Below, one piece after another: positions 36,060-47,533 of a stretch of 64,000 nucleotides of DNA. Location of the stretch: contig NC_052477.1 of assembly GCF_009730915.1 (NCBI RefSeq), positions 1,054,001 through 1,118,000 on the forward strand. Direction: 5' to 3'. Position 1 is the first letter of the stretch; every line of letters begins with the position of its first letter. The notes beneath the pieces were generated by a model. It ran no database searches. It had not been told where the DNA came from and was given only the letters and a program-made list of their open reading frames with translations. Both the position numbers and the translations under genes were made by a program. Source of the stretch: Dioscorea cayenensis subsp. rotundata. Its lineage: Eukaryota; Streptophyta; Magnoliopsida; Dioscoreales; Dioscoreaceae.

Positions 36060-36400
36060 GGGTTTCAAATGGGTGCGATCATGAAACCCAAAGCTGGTTG
36101 TCTCCCACCGTAGAACTCGCACAGTTCCACGGTTCAAGTTCCAGTGCACCCGCGGAATATTCTAAGCTAAAAAAACCCTCCAAGTCCCGAGGCAACGGGC
36201 CCCACCACATCAATATAATATTCTGCTGTAACACTTTAAACTCCATTGTACCCCAGGAGCACTACAACACTCCCTGAGTGGTGGGTCCCAACACACACGC
36301 GCGCCTCTCCAGGCCTTTATCGACTGACACGTGTCAATACGTCATGTCATCTTTAATGATGATGGGACGGCTATAAATACGGGCACCCCCTAGCCTAAAA
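36060..36400 (+). promoter_or_regulatory. GC-rich promoter-like island with TCP-type and G-box motifs
   Basis: This is the only GC-rich segment in a 5 kb AT-rich region. It has a perfect 12-base palindrome TGACACGTGTCA (36325-36336, G-box/ABRE core), two matches to the TCP site GGNCCCAC, one in each orientation (36198-36205 and 36281-36288) within a near-inverted repeat, a TACGTCA core and a TATA-like CTATAAATAC at 36371-36380. Both TCP and bZIP factors are known plant regulators. No gene starts shortly after the TATA motif, so it is either a distal KNOX control region or the promoter of a non-coding or lost transcript. Function is inference. Confidence 0.45.
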
Positions 36401-37545
36401 AAATGCTTTATTTATTTACATGTAGACCCTCGGATAAATTTTTAATTATTTTTTTTAAAAAAACCTTTTTAAAGACCAAGTCAAATCAACCCAGTCAACT
36501 AAACTAAATACTAATATTTATTTTTTTTAATAGTGTTATATTTAGAGTAAAAAAAAATAATAATAATTAATGTGAAATATTTGAAGTAAAAACAGCAGCA
36601 GTTAAACTGAACAATGCACCCACATGAACAGTCTGGAACTCTGTGCTCTTTAAGTAAAGAGTGGATCTAATTCAGTGATTCAGAATTGATTTCAGATATA
36701 AAGAGTTATGTGAAAAATCCCCACTTTTGGTTTTTTTTATTTTTTATTTTAACCTGTTTAAATGTTTATTTTTAATATATATAAATAAATCACATTCGTT
36801 GTTATTGGAAAAAAAAATTCAAAATATATATCAAAAAAATAAACATAGTACAAACCATCAAAGGAGTCTTGATTTTTTTGATTTGTCGAATACTGACGGA
36901 TAATAAAGGTTTGACAATTATTGCTTAAGTATTAACAATAGTTTTTTTTTTAATTTAATCCTCTTTTATTTCATTATTTTTGTAAAAAATACGACTAATT
37001 AATTCTTAAATAAAATATAAACATCATATATATATATATTTAATAAATATAGCTAAACAATAACTTTCACAATAAATAAGAGATAATTAACTCTTAATCT
37101 CTCACTTCATAGGGAAAAAGAGTTATAATATTTTTCTACAATACAGATAATTAATATATAATTCATAAATGATATGATAATATGATTATCAGGTAAAGCA
37201 TCTAAATCTAAGAAAACACTGGTAGATTAAAAGCATAAAAATCAAACACATTAATTCATGTATATATATATATATATATAAGCTTCGATCATCCATGCTC
37301 GTTCATAGAATCAAAATCTACAAACATTATTTTCAACCATTTAGATTTGATTGATTCTTATTTAGTCAAGATACGCTTTTATAAAAAGAACATCGTAAAA
37401 ATGACATGCTCAATTAACTTATGTAGACTCAAATAAATAAACCGTCAATCCTATTTTATAAAATTTTTAAAAATTAAAATAAATTAATTAATTTCAACTA
37501 ACTTCATAATTAAATTCTCATTGTAATAAGATTAATGGTATTTAT

Positions 37546-37580
37546 TTATTTGTGGACGATCTACGAACGTCCACAAATAA
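37546..37580. repeat. Perfect 13-bp hairpin upstream of KNOX
   Basis: TTATTTGTGGACG (37546-37558) and CGTCCACAAATAA (37568-37580) are exact reverse complements around a 9-base loop, about 490 bases before the KNOX start codon. Its role is unknown. Confidence 0.75.
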
Positions 37581-37972
37581 CCATATATATATATATACAT
37601 AAAATAATAAATTCATCCTGACATCTATACAAAACAAGGTGCACTTCCCCATCTATTTCCAAACCACTTCCCAATCCTAACAAATCCCATGAAACTCCTC
37701 CTCAACACTAGAGTAAAAAGGAAAGTTAAACACTGTATACCCATATTTATTACTCTCCTTATCACTTAGACAGTGATTGAAAGAGAGATCTAAAAATAAA
37801 AAAATAATAAACAAAATAATAAAAAAAAAGAAAATAGTCTAACTCTGAAAACAACCTTTGGATTTCCTAGCTTCTCACCTGCAACTCCTGCAACTCATCT
37901 CTTTCTCACTCTCTTTCATGGTCCACTTCCTGAGCTGCTACTTCTGCTCCAAATTCTCCACCTTTCTTTCTT

Positions 37973-37996
37973 TCTCTCTCTCTCTCTCTCTCTCTT
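37973..37996 (+). repeat. (CT)n tract in likely KNOX leader
   Basis: An uninterrupted CT run within a longer pyrimidine-rich stretch (37960-38040) just before the KNOX start. CT-rich leaders are common in plant genes. Confidence 0.8.
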
Positions 37997-38071
37997 TTAT
38001 CTCTCTTTCTAGCTCTGTCTCTCTGTCTCTTTGTCCTCTTTATCACAATCTCTAATACTGCAAAGATAGAT

Positions 38072-40910
38072 ATGGGTGATCTCTATAGCATACATCCAGG
38101 GATCTGGAGAGATGATGACACTTCTTCCTCACTTCCCACTCTCCCCATACTTCCCAAACTTCCATCTCTTCATCCTCTTTCTCAACAAAACTCTAAATCT
38201 TCAGATCTCCTCAAAGCTCAGATCGCTTCTCATCCTCTCTACCCTTCTCTTCTCTCCTCCTACATCCAATGCCGCAAGGTCTCTAGCTCTCTCTTTCTCT
38301 CTTTCTATATATATATATATACACACACACATATGTATATATATATATATTTCTCTCTATATATATATAGATATATAGATAAACAAACTGAAGTCATGAC
38401 TTTCCTTTTTCTAACTAGAATAACTAACTTGCAGGTTGGCGCGCCACCGGAAGTAGCAACACTACTTGAAGAGATCTCTTCTGAGCAGCACCACCCCACC
38501 ATCATCTCCGGCGAGCTCGGTGCTGATCCAGAGCTTGATGAGTTCATGGTTACATATATATATATATACACACATAGATTCATTCATGCAACTTTCTGTT
38601 TTTTTTTTCTTTGATTTTTTTGTTGAAATGATATATATATATATATATATGAAGGAATGTTATTGCCGAGTTTTGGAGAAGTATAAAGAGGAGCTAAGTA
38701 AACCACTGGATGAAGCTGCAACATTCTTGACAGAGATTGAAACACAGCTTGGGGATCTCTGCAAGAGCTCACATTCATCATCTTCTTCAACAACAGCGAT
38801 TAACTCATTCTCTGGTAAGATCTAATCACAATGGTTTTAGTGTGTTTGTTGTTTGTTGTTGTTGTTCTACGAGCAGTCAAATCATGGCCATGCAACTGGG
38901 TTCAGTGTTGTCAGAACTCTATATTGCTTTTAGGGTTTCCTTTTTATTTCTAGGGTTTGTGCTTTTTTTTTTTCTTTGTAGTTTTGATTTTTTTTTTTTG
39001 GGTTAATTTTTTTTTCTTCTTCTTGTTTAGGTTTGATGATATCTATCATATTTAATTCTCTTCATCAAGTTAGGGTTTTCATCTTCTTGCAGGAGCAATG
39101 AATACTAGTTGTTGCCTTTGTTGGTTTTTTAATTTGCTAATAAATTTCATCTCTTTACTCTGGACTAGACTTTGCATTTGCTCCTTTTTTCCATTGTTTA
39201 ATATTTTGTTTTGTATAATAATAGCAAGGTACTTACTTGTAAGTCTGTATGTTTTCTAGGTTACTAACTTTGTGGGATTGTCACCTAATTGCATTAATTG
39301 CATGTTCTAAATCAGTTGCAGTAATATCATGTAGTTCTTAACTTCTTAACTCTTTGTAGAGAATTAATGGTTCCTATCAAAAAGTCTTTCAACAAGTGTT
39401 AAGGATCATTTAAATAATTTAGGAAATCGATGATCGCAAGAAGTTATTATATATCATCATTATTTGGTACAAACATTAATTTTGTGAAATGACTAGTTAT
39501 ATAAATCAAAGTTTAGACGGTAAGATGTTCGGATACTCGACTTGTTTTGGGTTTTCAAAAGGGTAGAGAACATGATTCTGCGGAAGTTGATCTCATCAAA
39601 TCGAAAACCAAGCATAGCAACTAGAGATGCCGATGTATATCTATTGTAAAATATATCGAAGATTTAATTGACAGAACATTTAGGAATGATAAAGTTCCTT
39701 CGAATCATTATGTTGCTGAAAAATGAAAATAGCACCGTGATAATTCATATAAACTAATAGTTGTAACTTGTTCTCCAACTTCTTGTTTATAAACTTTATA
39801 GAATATGATACGTGGTGTAATTTTGTATAAAAATTCAGCATCATGGTGTATGTATGCTTTCTATATCAGATTGATCGCAGTTTATTATCTTTCACATTGC
39901 ATGAATTTGTTTGTTTGAGTTTTCAACATAAATATTATATAATGAGATTCCAATTCTTAGCATCAAAGAAGAATTATCATAGGAAACTATTATCGATTTG
40001 ATTAATCTCAATAACTAGAAGTTGTTTATCTTTTTTGAGATCAAAAGAGAATAACCATCATGATCTACCATTGTTTGTCAAAATTTTCCATAAGAAACAG
40101 TGTTTTATATTTATACTTGCACTGATATATATGATCAGTTGTGATAAGAAAGCATATTTGGATCCAAAAGAGCACTGATACTACAAATGCATTATTCGGT
40201 TAACTATGTCTGTAGTGTTTTTTCTTCGTATTGTTCTTTGTTAACTGCTTTCAGTGCTTTTCGTATTTCTCTTGATATTGTATCGACAGCTAGGCAATAT
40301 TGATCTCATTAAGTGAGAATTGAAGTGCACTTGTTTAAAGATATCATAGAATCAAGTGACAGTCCCAATGTTTTTAAGCTTTTGTTTTTTGAACATTAAT
40401 AGATGAAGCAGCAGGGTCATCTGATGAGGAGCTAAGCTGCGGAGATGTGGATGCATCAGAAAGCCGGGAATCCGGGACACGGTTTCCCGACCAAGACTTG
40501 AAGGAGATGCTTCTGAAGAAGTACAGTGGATATCTAAGCAACTTAAAAAAAGAATTCATGAAGAAAAGGAAGAAGGGTAAGCTACCGAAAGACGCGAGAC
40601 TAACATTGCTCGACTGGTGGAACTCCCATTATCGATGGCCTTACCCGACGGTAACTCATCGAACTTTTACAAAGACATTTTGTTCATTGAAAATTGAAGA
40701 ATTCTTTTCTTTGTTCAGGATGAAGAGAAGGTAAAGTTGGCAGAAATGACAGGTTTGGATCCAAAACAGATAAATAACTGGTTTATTAACCAGAGGAAGA
40801 GACACTGGAAGCCTTCCGACGACATGAAGTTCGCTCTCATGGAGGGTGTCAACAGCGGAGGGAGTGTGACGACATTGTATTTCGACAAAGGTGCTACCAT
40901 TGATCCATGA
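38072..40910 (+). CDS. Class I KNOX homeodomain transcription factor
   Basis: Five exons (38072-38278, 38435-38548, 38655-38814, 40403-40650, 40719-40910) encode 306 residues. The order is: N-terminus [17 protein letters not shown]1 domain (about 45-88) with [26 protein letters not shown]2 (about 98-148) with ELDEFMECYCRVL; a Ser/acidic linker; ELK domain (about 192-214, [21 protein letters not shown]); and a TALE homeodomain (about 215-280) with the PYP loop and [10 protein letters not shown]. The N-terminus recalls grass OSH6/OSH71-type genes and the KNAT2/6 group. Class I KNOX factors keep meristem cells undifferentiated and pair with BELL proteins in the nucleus. Intron 3 is long (1.6 kb), and introns 1 and 2 carry (TA)n tracts. 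Confidence 0.95.
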
Positions 40911-42199
40911 AAATGATTCGTTCGGCTTCTATTCTTTTTCGCTTTTGTTTCGTATAGTGTTTGTTGATGAATCTATATGCAGTGATCATTGATGATTTAC
41001 ATCTGAAAGTTTTTAGATGTATTATATATATATATATGACACCAAATCATTCTGGTTTGAAATGTCAGCCTTTTTCTTACTATTTATTTGTTGTTTTTAT
41101 TTAATTTCTGATCTTCAAACAATCAATACATGAGAAAAGGTGGTTCTTTTGTGTCGTTTGTTCTCAGGATTCAGAAATGTTTCTTTGCTGGCATTTGTGA
41201 ATGTATGTCTACTAGGGGTGTTATTGATCAAGTTCCAGGCTAAGTGGCAAGGTACTCAAGCTCGAGCTTGGTTGAAAACTCGATGCTTGATATTCTGTTT
41301 GAACTCTTCTGAGTTTTTGTTTTTTTGTTGTTCAAAGCTTGTTCTATACATAAATCAAGCGTATTGAGATTAAGCTCTATAAAAGCTGTAAAAGCTAATA
41401 AATTTGATTTGATTATAGATATTTTTATATTTGAGTTTGAACTCAATTGTATATTTAAAGTAATTTTAGAACAAACTAACCTATATATTATAGATATAAA
41501 TTCAACTTCTCGATTAGGCTCGGGAGTACTCTAGCCGTGTTCAAGTCTGGCCAAGTCAAGTTTGAGTCCGAAGTCTGAATCTAGCTTGAGTAGCTTGCGA
41601 TCCGAATGTCTACCACGTAGATTTCTAAATTTGTTGATGTTTTTAATATTTTTCCTTCGAAGATGGTTATATTTTTATTCTAAAAAATTGTATATATTTG
41701 GTTGAAACTTCTCAATTTTAAACTATTTAATTTCAAGCAGTGTAAATCCAACTGGCCTGTAAACATGGCTCAAAATATTAACAATCAGGTGGGGATTTAG
41801 TTTTCTTCATTATTTGAAAATTAATTTTCATAATTGAACGTATAAAATAATATAACAAAAAAAATAGTTTTCAATTGGTCTTTGTGAGTTCCTATCAAAT
41901 ATCACACTTCAGCGACTTCCCAAGAAGTATAACAATGTCAAAAAAAGCACACATTAATCATACCATTTTTTTCAACAAAAATAAAATAAAATAAAGATAA
42001 ATAATCCTGAGAATATTAGTCACTATGATAATACAAAAAAAGCTGAAAGGAACAGCTATATAATTAACATCACATTCAACAAAAATATACTGACAACATG
42101 CTCAACACTATAATTTACAGAAACATTGATTCATAAAAAATGTTATTCTATATCATGTGATAAAAATTCAGCATAAATTTTGTGCAGCATCACCATGTC
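40911..42199. other. Convergent spacer between KNOX and unknown gene
   Basis: It holds the 3' flanks of two convergent genes and one hAT-like element at 41213-41605. The rest is AT-rich with no coding signal. Confidence 0.5.
41213..41605. mobile_element. Non-autonomous hAT-like element (393 bp) with 8-bp TSD
   Basis: ATGTCTAC occurs directly before the element (41205-41212) and directly after it (41606-41613), an exact 8-base target-site duplication as made by hAT transposases. The left end TAGGGGTG is a common hAT-type MITE terminus; the right terminus is diverged (TCGGATCG when inverted). Inside are CTCAAGCTCGAGCTTGG and related words shared with the larger element at 51837-52782. There is no coding capacity. 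Confidence 0.65.
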
Positions 42200-43837
42200 T
42201 CAGAAAAGACTCCAACCTTCTGAAGACTCCGAATTCTCTTCTTGAGTCTGATAGTACTCAGAACTTTCGTCGTCTCGCCTCCAATAATTGCCTTCATTTT
42301 CTTCTGCATTATAAACATCTTCGGAACCAGTGTTTGCTTCTGGTTCGACAAATTGAAGCAAATAATGCAATCCATTGCCGATATCGTATACCATCAGTCC
42401 TATCCTACCTCCAACCCAACTGCCAAAATGACTTCCCATAAGATAACCTAATTTGCCGAGTCTCTGTTCTCCGTGGAATCCTCCGGCATAGGTGCCAAAC
42501 AATGTGCCTATACCCCTAAGAAAGCCTTCGGTCATTGAACCACCATAGTATATCGCTTCGAAAAAGTCCCAACCTGAGGATATGATTGGTCCTGTGATGC
42601 GTTTGGCTTCCCTCGTGGCCTGCTTTGCGGCTTTTGTTCCGGCCTTTTGTGCCTCCTTGGCCGCGACAGCGGGAGTCAATCCTCCCGTCAGTGCCTCAGT
42701 GAGTGCAACCTCAGTTGCACGTTGCCGTATTTTCTCAACATGAGCACTTCTGATACTATACACGTAGAGCTTTACACCTTCTTTCGCAACACAGGCCAGA
42801 CTACCGGAGCCCATATCGAAGCAGTTCAGAAAGGTGAACTTCCCACTCTTTGATGATGCTTCATCTCCGACAAACTCCCTAAATTTCTCAGCTGCAACAA
42901 GATGAGCAGAAAACTGATACTTTTGATTGTTTTGCAGAGGAGGATAATTAATCACTTTCTCACGTTTGTTAATAATCGGAAAATAGTTTAGATGCTAAAA
43001 TGAAACCACAATTCTTAAGATTGCTCATAAATCTAACATCACACAAAGAAAGTAAATCCATATGAACTTCAGTGGCATTATCCGAAATGTATTACATAGT
43101 AATCATTAAAAACCTAAGTGGTTCAATAATGTATATAAAAAAAAAAAATTATTCATGGGTTTCCATTACTTGTAGTTTAGTTTTCTATTCCAAAGGTATT
43201 GTTATATGATCGCCTATTCGAACAATTTACAACTACCTATTGTGGGATAAATTAGGGAAACCGAAACTACTCAGAGACAAAAGGAAGACTGAAATATGAT
43301 CATTAATTGATCTTCCGCATAAAAAAATTGAACATCTTAATATGCAATTGAATTAGTAAGTGATTTCAACTCAATTACTTGTAACCCTAACAAAGATAAG
43401 TTACCATACAGACTAAATTTCCATTTAGATTTGATCAAAATTGAAAGTTCAAACAAGAGTGAACATGTATTTGGAATCATAAACACATTGAAATTTTTTC
43501 ACATCATTTTATTCAATCACTTTGATAATCTTTGGATTTGCTCAATTCCTACTTCCCCTGAAAAATTGGCAGAATTTCACATCTATAACTTCATTAATCC
43601 TTGAAAATAACACCAAGATAATATTTTTGATACTAAAACGAGCTCCACATCATGATTTCAACAAGAACACACCATAATTTCATCAAATACCAGATCAAAA
43701 GCCTAAAATCCAAACCATAATTTCCAAAATTAGAAGAAAAAAAAGAGGAATTGAGAAGGAGAACCTGTCATGCTGAGAACAATGATGCCGCCAATCAAGA
43801 GGGCGAGCTGAACCCGCCGCTTCTGGATGTCTATCAT
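42200..43837 (-). CDS. Conserved-looking membrane-associated protein of unknown function
   Basis: Two minus-strand exons (43837-43765 and 42891-42200) encode 254 residues; the split Ala codon joins them in frame. The N-terminus MIDIQKRR is followed by a hydrophobic segment (VQLALLIGGIIVLSMTA, about 9-25), likely a signal anchor. A basic, Ala/Lys/Thr-rich helical stretch (about 90-120) is followed by a Gly/aromatic-rich part (ITGPIISSGWDFFEAIYYGG, GTLFGTYAGGFHGEQRLGKL, GSHFGSWVGGRIGL) that may be membrane-embedded. The tail is Glu/Ser-rich and acidic. I do not recognise the family. Three TTAGGG units sit just upstream of the start, a telo-box often seen near plant housekeeping promoters. Confidence 0.8.
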
Positions 43838-43954
43838 CCTTCCCCTTCAAGATCAAAGCCCTAACCCTAACCCTAATTTACAAACCAGTTTGGGGATTTT
43901 CAGTGAATTTAAGAAGACGCACTATTAAAGAAAGGAATAAACTTTAAATAAATA

Positions 43955-43993
<39 letters not shown>

Positions 43994-44104
43994 TTCAAAG
44001 TCAATTAAATGATGCTTTCTCGCTTTATCATCATTTGTGAAACGCGGATTCCCGTTTCCCTTTTTGGTTTTCTTAATATATAAGCTTTAAAAATTTTAAT
44101 TGCC
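43838..44104. repeat. Leader of unknown gene with telo-box and (AAT)n tract
   Basis: Three CCCTAA units at 43859-43876 read as TTAGGG on the gene strand, 22 bases upstream of the start codon, and resemble plant telo-box promoter elements. An (AAT)n microsatellite spans about 43956-43990. The region ends where the GC-rich LINE begins. Confidence 0.6.
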
Positions 44105-44145
44105 ACTGTCTTCGCTCCACTCACCGGACTTCGGAATGCCGACAC

Positions 44146-46050
44146 TTGCTAACTTGTAAGCGATGTGGGGGAGTGAGGCATATGGCCTCTGGATGTCGGG
44201 TGGAGCTGCCGTCACCGCCCAGACGGCGAAGGGCACGACCACCATCCAAAGCGAAGGGCTCCGACTGGGGGGCTCGCTCGATGGCGCCCCAGGTGGTCTC
44301 GCGATCGAGCAGCGATTGGCCAGTCTTCATCCTCGGGAAGGTCGGTATCTCGCTCTCGCTTACGCAGGAGACAGCGAGATTGAGGAAGGACCTGGCGAAG
44401 ATCATCGTCCTTGACGTCATCTCCGGACAGACTAGTGAGGAAATCTTGCTGGAATTCCTTCCAGGCGCCTTGAATACACCGAGGGTCGAGGCGGTATCAC
44501 GAGTTCGAGGGAACTCTTTTCTCGCAACACTGCGGCGAAGATGAAGCGATCAAAGGTCGATGAGGTTGCGGAGCTCGACTGCCATCGAGATTGGGCCCGT
44601 CGTCATCTCCATCTCACCCAGTGGAGCGGCGGAGGTTGGCTCGATTGGCTCAGCATCCGGTAGGGGCCAGGTTCTTCTCATCTGGAACCTTCCCCTCCAT
44701 GCGTGGACTTGGCCAGTATTGGTGGAGCTACTAAAGCCCGATCGGAGAGTGGTGGCGATCCCCCAACCGAGCAAACCTCATAAGTCGTTCCTCTCGGTTC
44801 TCGTTCGATGTCATCAGAGGGTGTCTTTGCCTTTTGAGATCTCCCTAAGCTTTGGCATGAGGAGGTTCATGGTTCTGATAACTGATAATAAGCTGCCTTT
44901 TCCGGAGTTTAGACGGGAGCTGGAGAAGTTCTGCTACTCCTCGACGGAGCTGGAGTGTGAGCAGTGGTGGAGGCATCTCGTCAACCTAAATTCACTCATG
45001 AAATATCGAGAGGAAGCTAAAGGAAAGGAGGTGAAGGGTTCCCAGCATTCAGAGATGGGAAAGGAGCAACGTGAACGTCTTTGGAGGCCAAGGAGTCAAG
45101 CGATAGAGACCCGGCCGGTGAGCGATGCTCCCGGGGTCCAAGCTCTCACCGGACCGGTGAATAGTGATCACAACCCTACAGACTCCTACCTCTTCTTTGA
45201 ATATTGTTGTAGAGGCCCCGACCCGGTGAGAGCTTCTCCCGGGGTCCCGTTAGTATCTCCGTCCCTCTCCGGGTGGGGGTGGCCAAGGGATTCGGCGATC
45301 GCAGTGTGAATCACAATGACGTTGATCTCGCTCGGTCCATCGGTCCTTCTCCGGTGGATCTTGGTGAGAGATTTAGGGTCGGACCGAGGGATCAAAGAAG
45401 GTGCATGGGGATGCATGTGCTTCGTCATACATTCCCCCTGCTGTCGAGTGGGGATTGGTCAGGGCTACTCTCGCTCCAAGAGTCAGAGACTGCAGCTTGG
45501 AGTGCAGGTCGCATGATGGTGACTCTCGGGGGTTACTAGCGTGCGGTGGCGAGGCTCGATGAAGGGAGGAGTGCTGATCTCAAGGCAGCTGCTTCTCTTA
45601 AGTTGGGTGGGCCACATAGTGAAAAGCCCATTCCTGTTTTTGGGCCCTCTCCTGTGAGCCCTGGCCCGAGTGAGGATTTAATTAGTATGGGGGAGATTGA
45701 ACTGAATTGCTTAGATAGGGCTAGTGGGCCTGAGCTTGCTGGGCCGATTAACAAGGATTGTTTAAATGAAGAAGGGAGCAAAATTATTGATGGGAAGGAA
45801 AGCTCCTATTGTGATCCATCAAAACCACCGGATGCTTTTAATCCTCCACCAAATTTTAAGTGGGCTTTTCTTCACGGTTTTTAGACCCTTGTTCCAACTA
45901 TGTTCTCAACTGATGTCACTGTTGCCTCAGCTATTAATTCTCGGTCCGACCCACTCGAGCATAATGAGCCACGGGGGGGTGATCATCATGATGATAACCT
46001 ACAAGGCACGGAAATCCATGGGGACAAAGAATCGAGCAGGAGATCTATAG
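44146..46050 (+). pseudogene. LINE ORF1 remnant (CCHC zinc knuckle, DUF4283-like)
   Basis: The first part has a knuckle CKRCGGVRHMASGC (C-x2-C-x4-H-x4-C) and a Pro/Arg-rich linker. A single stop at 44542-44544 interrupts the frame, which then continues from 44560 to 45309 with LLIWNLPLHAWTWPVLVELL, like the RNA-binding-like half of plant LINE ORF1 proteins. The later part is broken into several frames (45273-45539, 45546-45884, 45766-46050). The product would coat the element RNA; it cannot be made whole now. Confidence 0.7.
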
Positions 46051-46482
46051 CTCAGATAGTAGACATTCGATGACTACGAGGCCCGACTTTGAGGGAGAAA
46101 GTTCGTGAGATTCTGCTCAATGGTCGGGGACCGAGGACCCTAATCAGGGCACAAGAAGGAGTGAGCGCAGGGAAAAGCCCTCATCCAGATGGAATGAGGA
46201 AGCGGGTTTTATTTCACAACCATCTCGTTCAGTGAAGAAGAAAGGGAACTCTACCTCGCCTTGTGAAGGTACTGCTCCCAACCCCTTCTTATATCCCGAA
46301 TGGAATGATATTCAATTGCTTAATTATTGCAATGCATGTGGTATTTCTTTTTGATTCTCTGCATCATCAAGAAAAATGTTTTGCACATATCCGTATGCTT
46401 GAATCAACTCGTTCGGTCACCTTAGGTGATGGGGAGAGGACCATACTGTTGAGGTCCTCCCCAGGGAAAAATTAGTTTTTTT

Positions 46483-47176
46483 ATGAATATTATTAATTGG
46501 AATGTACGTGGACTAGGATTACCTTCTAAGCGTTTCCTAGTTAAAGATTTCCTGACACTTCATCATGCGGACATTTGTTGCTTACAAGAGTCAAAGTTGA
46601 GCAGTGTAGACATGTCCATTTGGAGATCCATCGGGGATCTCGTCTTGACCACTTTGCTTTCCTACCCGCCATTGGCTCATGGGGGAATTATTGTGGGATG
46701 GAACAATTTGCTTTTTGACGGAAAAGTGCTTCATGTTGGCTCTTTTTGCCTTTCTATCGAATTTATTAATAAGGCAAAACAATATTACTTGGGTGTGCAC
46801 TTCTGTCTATGGGCCTAATGCTAGGAACCTGAAACAAAGTTTTTGGAATGAAATTCGTTCCTGTCAACCGGGTGGGGGGTTACCTTGGGTCATTTTGGGG
46901 ATTTTTAACTCGATCTTTGCTTCTTTTGATAAGTCAAGTGGGGTCACTAATCGTGAGGACATTAGATTAGCTCAAGCTTTTTTATGTGACCTACAATTGA
47001 TGGAACCCCCGTCCAATGGGAATCGGTTTACTTGGACCAATGGACAGTCTAACCCGATTTGGGTTAAGCTTGATCGATTTTTGATTAACTCTCACTGGGT
47101 CACGTTATTCCCCAAGGTCTTACAAAACTACACGCTCAGTCGGGATCTGATCATGTTCCGATTAGACTGGAAGTAG
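46483..47176 (+). pseudogene. LINE ORF2 endonuclease domain (decayed)
   Basis: The APE-type endonuclease starts at MNIINWNVRGLG, with the catalytic Glu in CCLQESKL. The frame shifts near 46790, after which SVYGPNAR and the PW..LG.FN region follow. Two hallmark motifs have changed: GDFN reads GIFN and the SDH stretch reads SRD. With those residues lost the enzyme would not cut DNA. The reading after 47176 is broken until the reverse transcriptase. Confidence 0.8.
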
Positions 47177-47533
47177 GTTTTCATTTGCCTAGTCCTAGGT
47201 CTTTTCGTTTTGAGCAAGCATGGTGTCTAACTGATAATTTCGATATGCTCATCCGGGAGTGGTGGAGCTCTCCCAACCCCCAGTGGGTGTGGGGCCTTCA
47301 TCTTAGCTAAAAAGATCACTAGTTTACGGAGAATCTTAAGACACAGGCAAAATTTGAGTTCGGATCCATCAAGTTGAAAAAACTTGGGATTTTACATGAG
47401 ATGGATGTATTGGATCGCATCGGAGAGACTCGTTCTCTCACTCTGCTGAGATAAATCTTTCGAGGTCCACACGAGGACGGAGTTAGGGGCGATCCTTAAG
47501 CAGGAGGAAACCTATTGGAAGCAAAGGGCTAGG

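Larger units (their letters stand above)
32950..38071. other. Gene-poor AT-rich region upstream of KNOX
   Basis: About 5.1 kb with no credible coding exon. It contains the promoter of beta-propeller copy B (32950-33060), (TTAA)n at about 33067-33084, an (AAAT)n tract at about 33983-34018, a CCCTAA array, an (ATT)n tract at about 34864-34902, a GC-rich promoter-like island at 36060-36400, a hairpin at 37546-37580 and a (CT)n tract in the likely KNOX leader. Confidence 0.6.
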
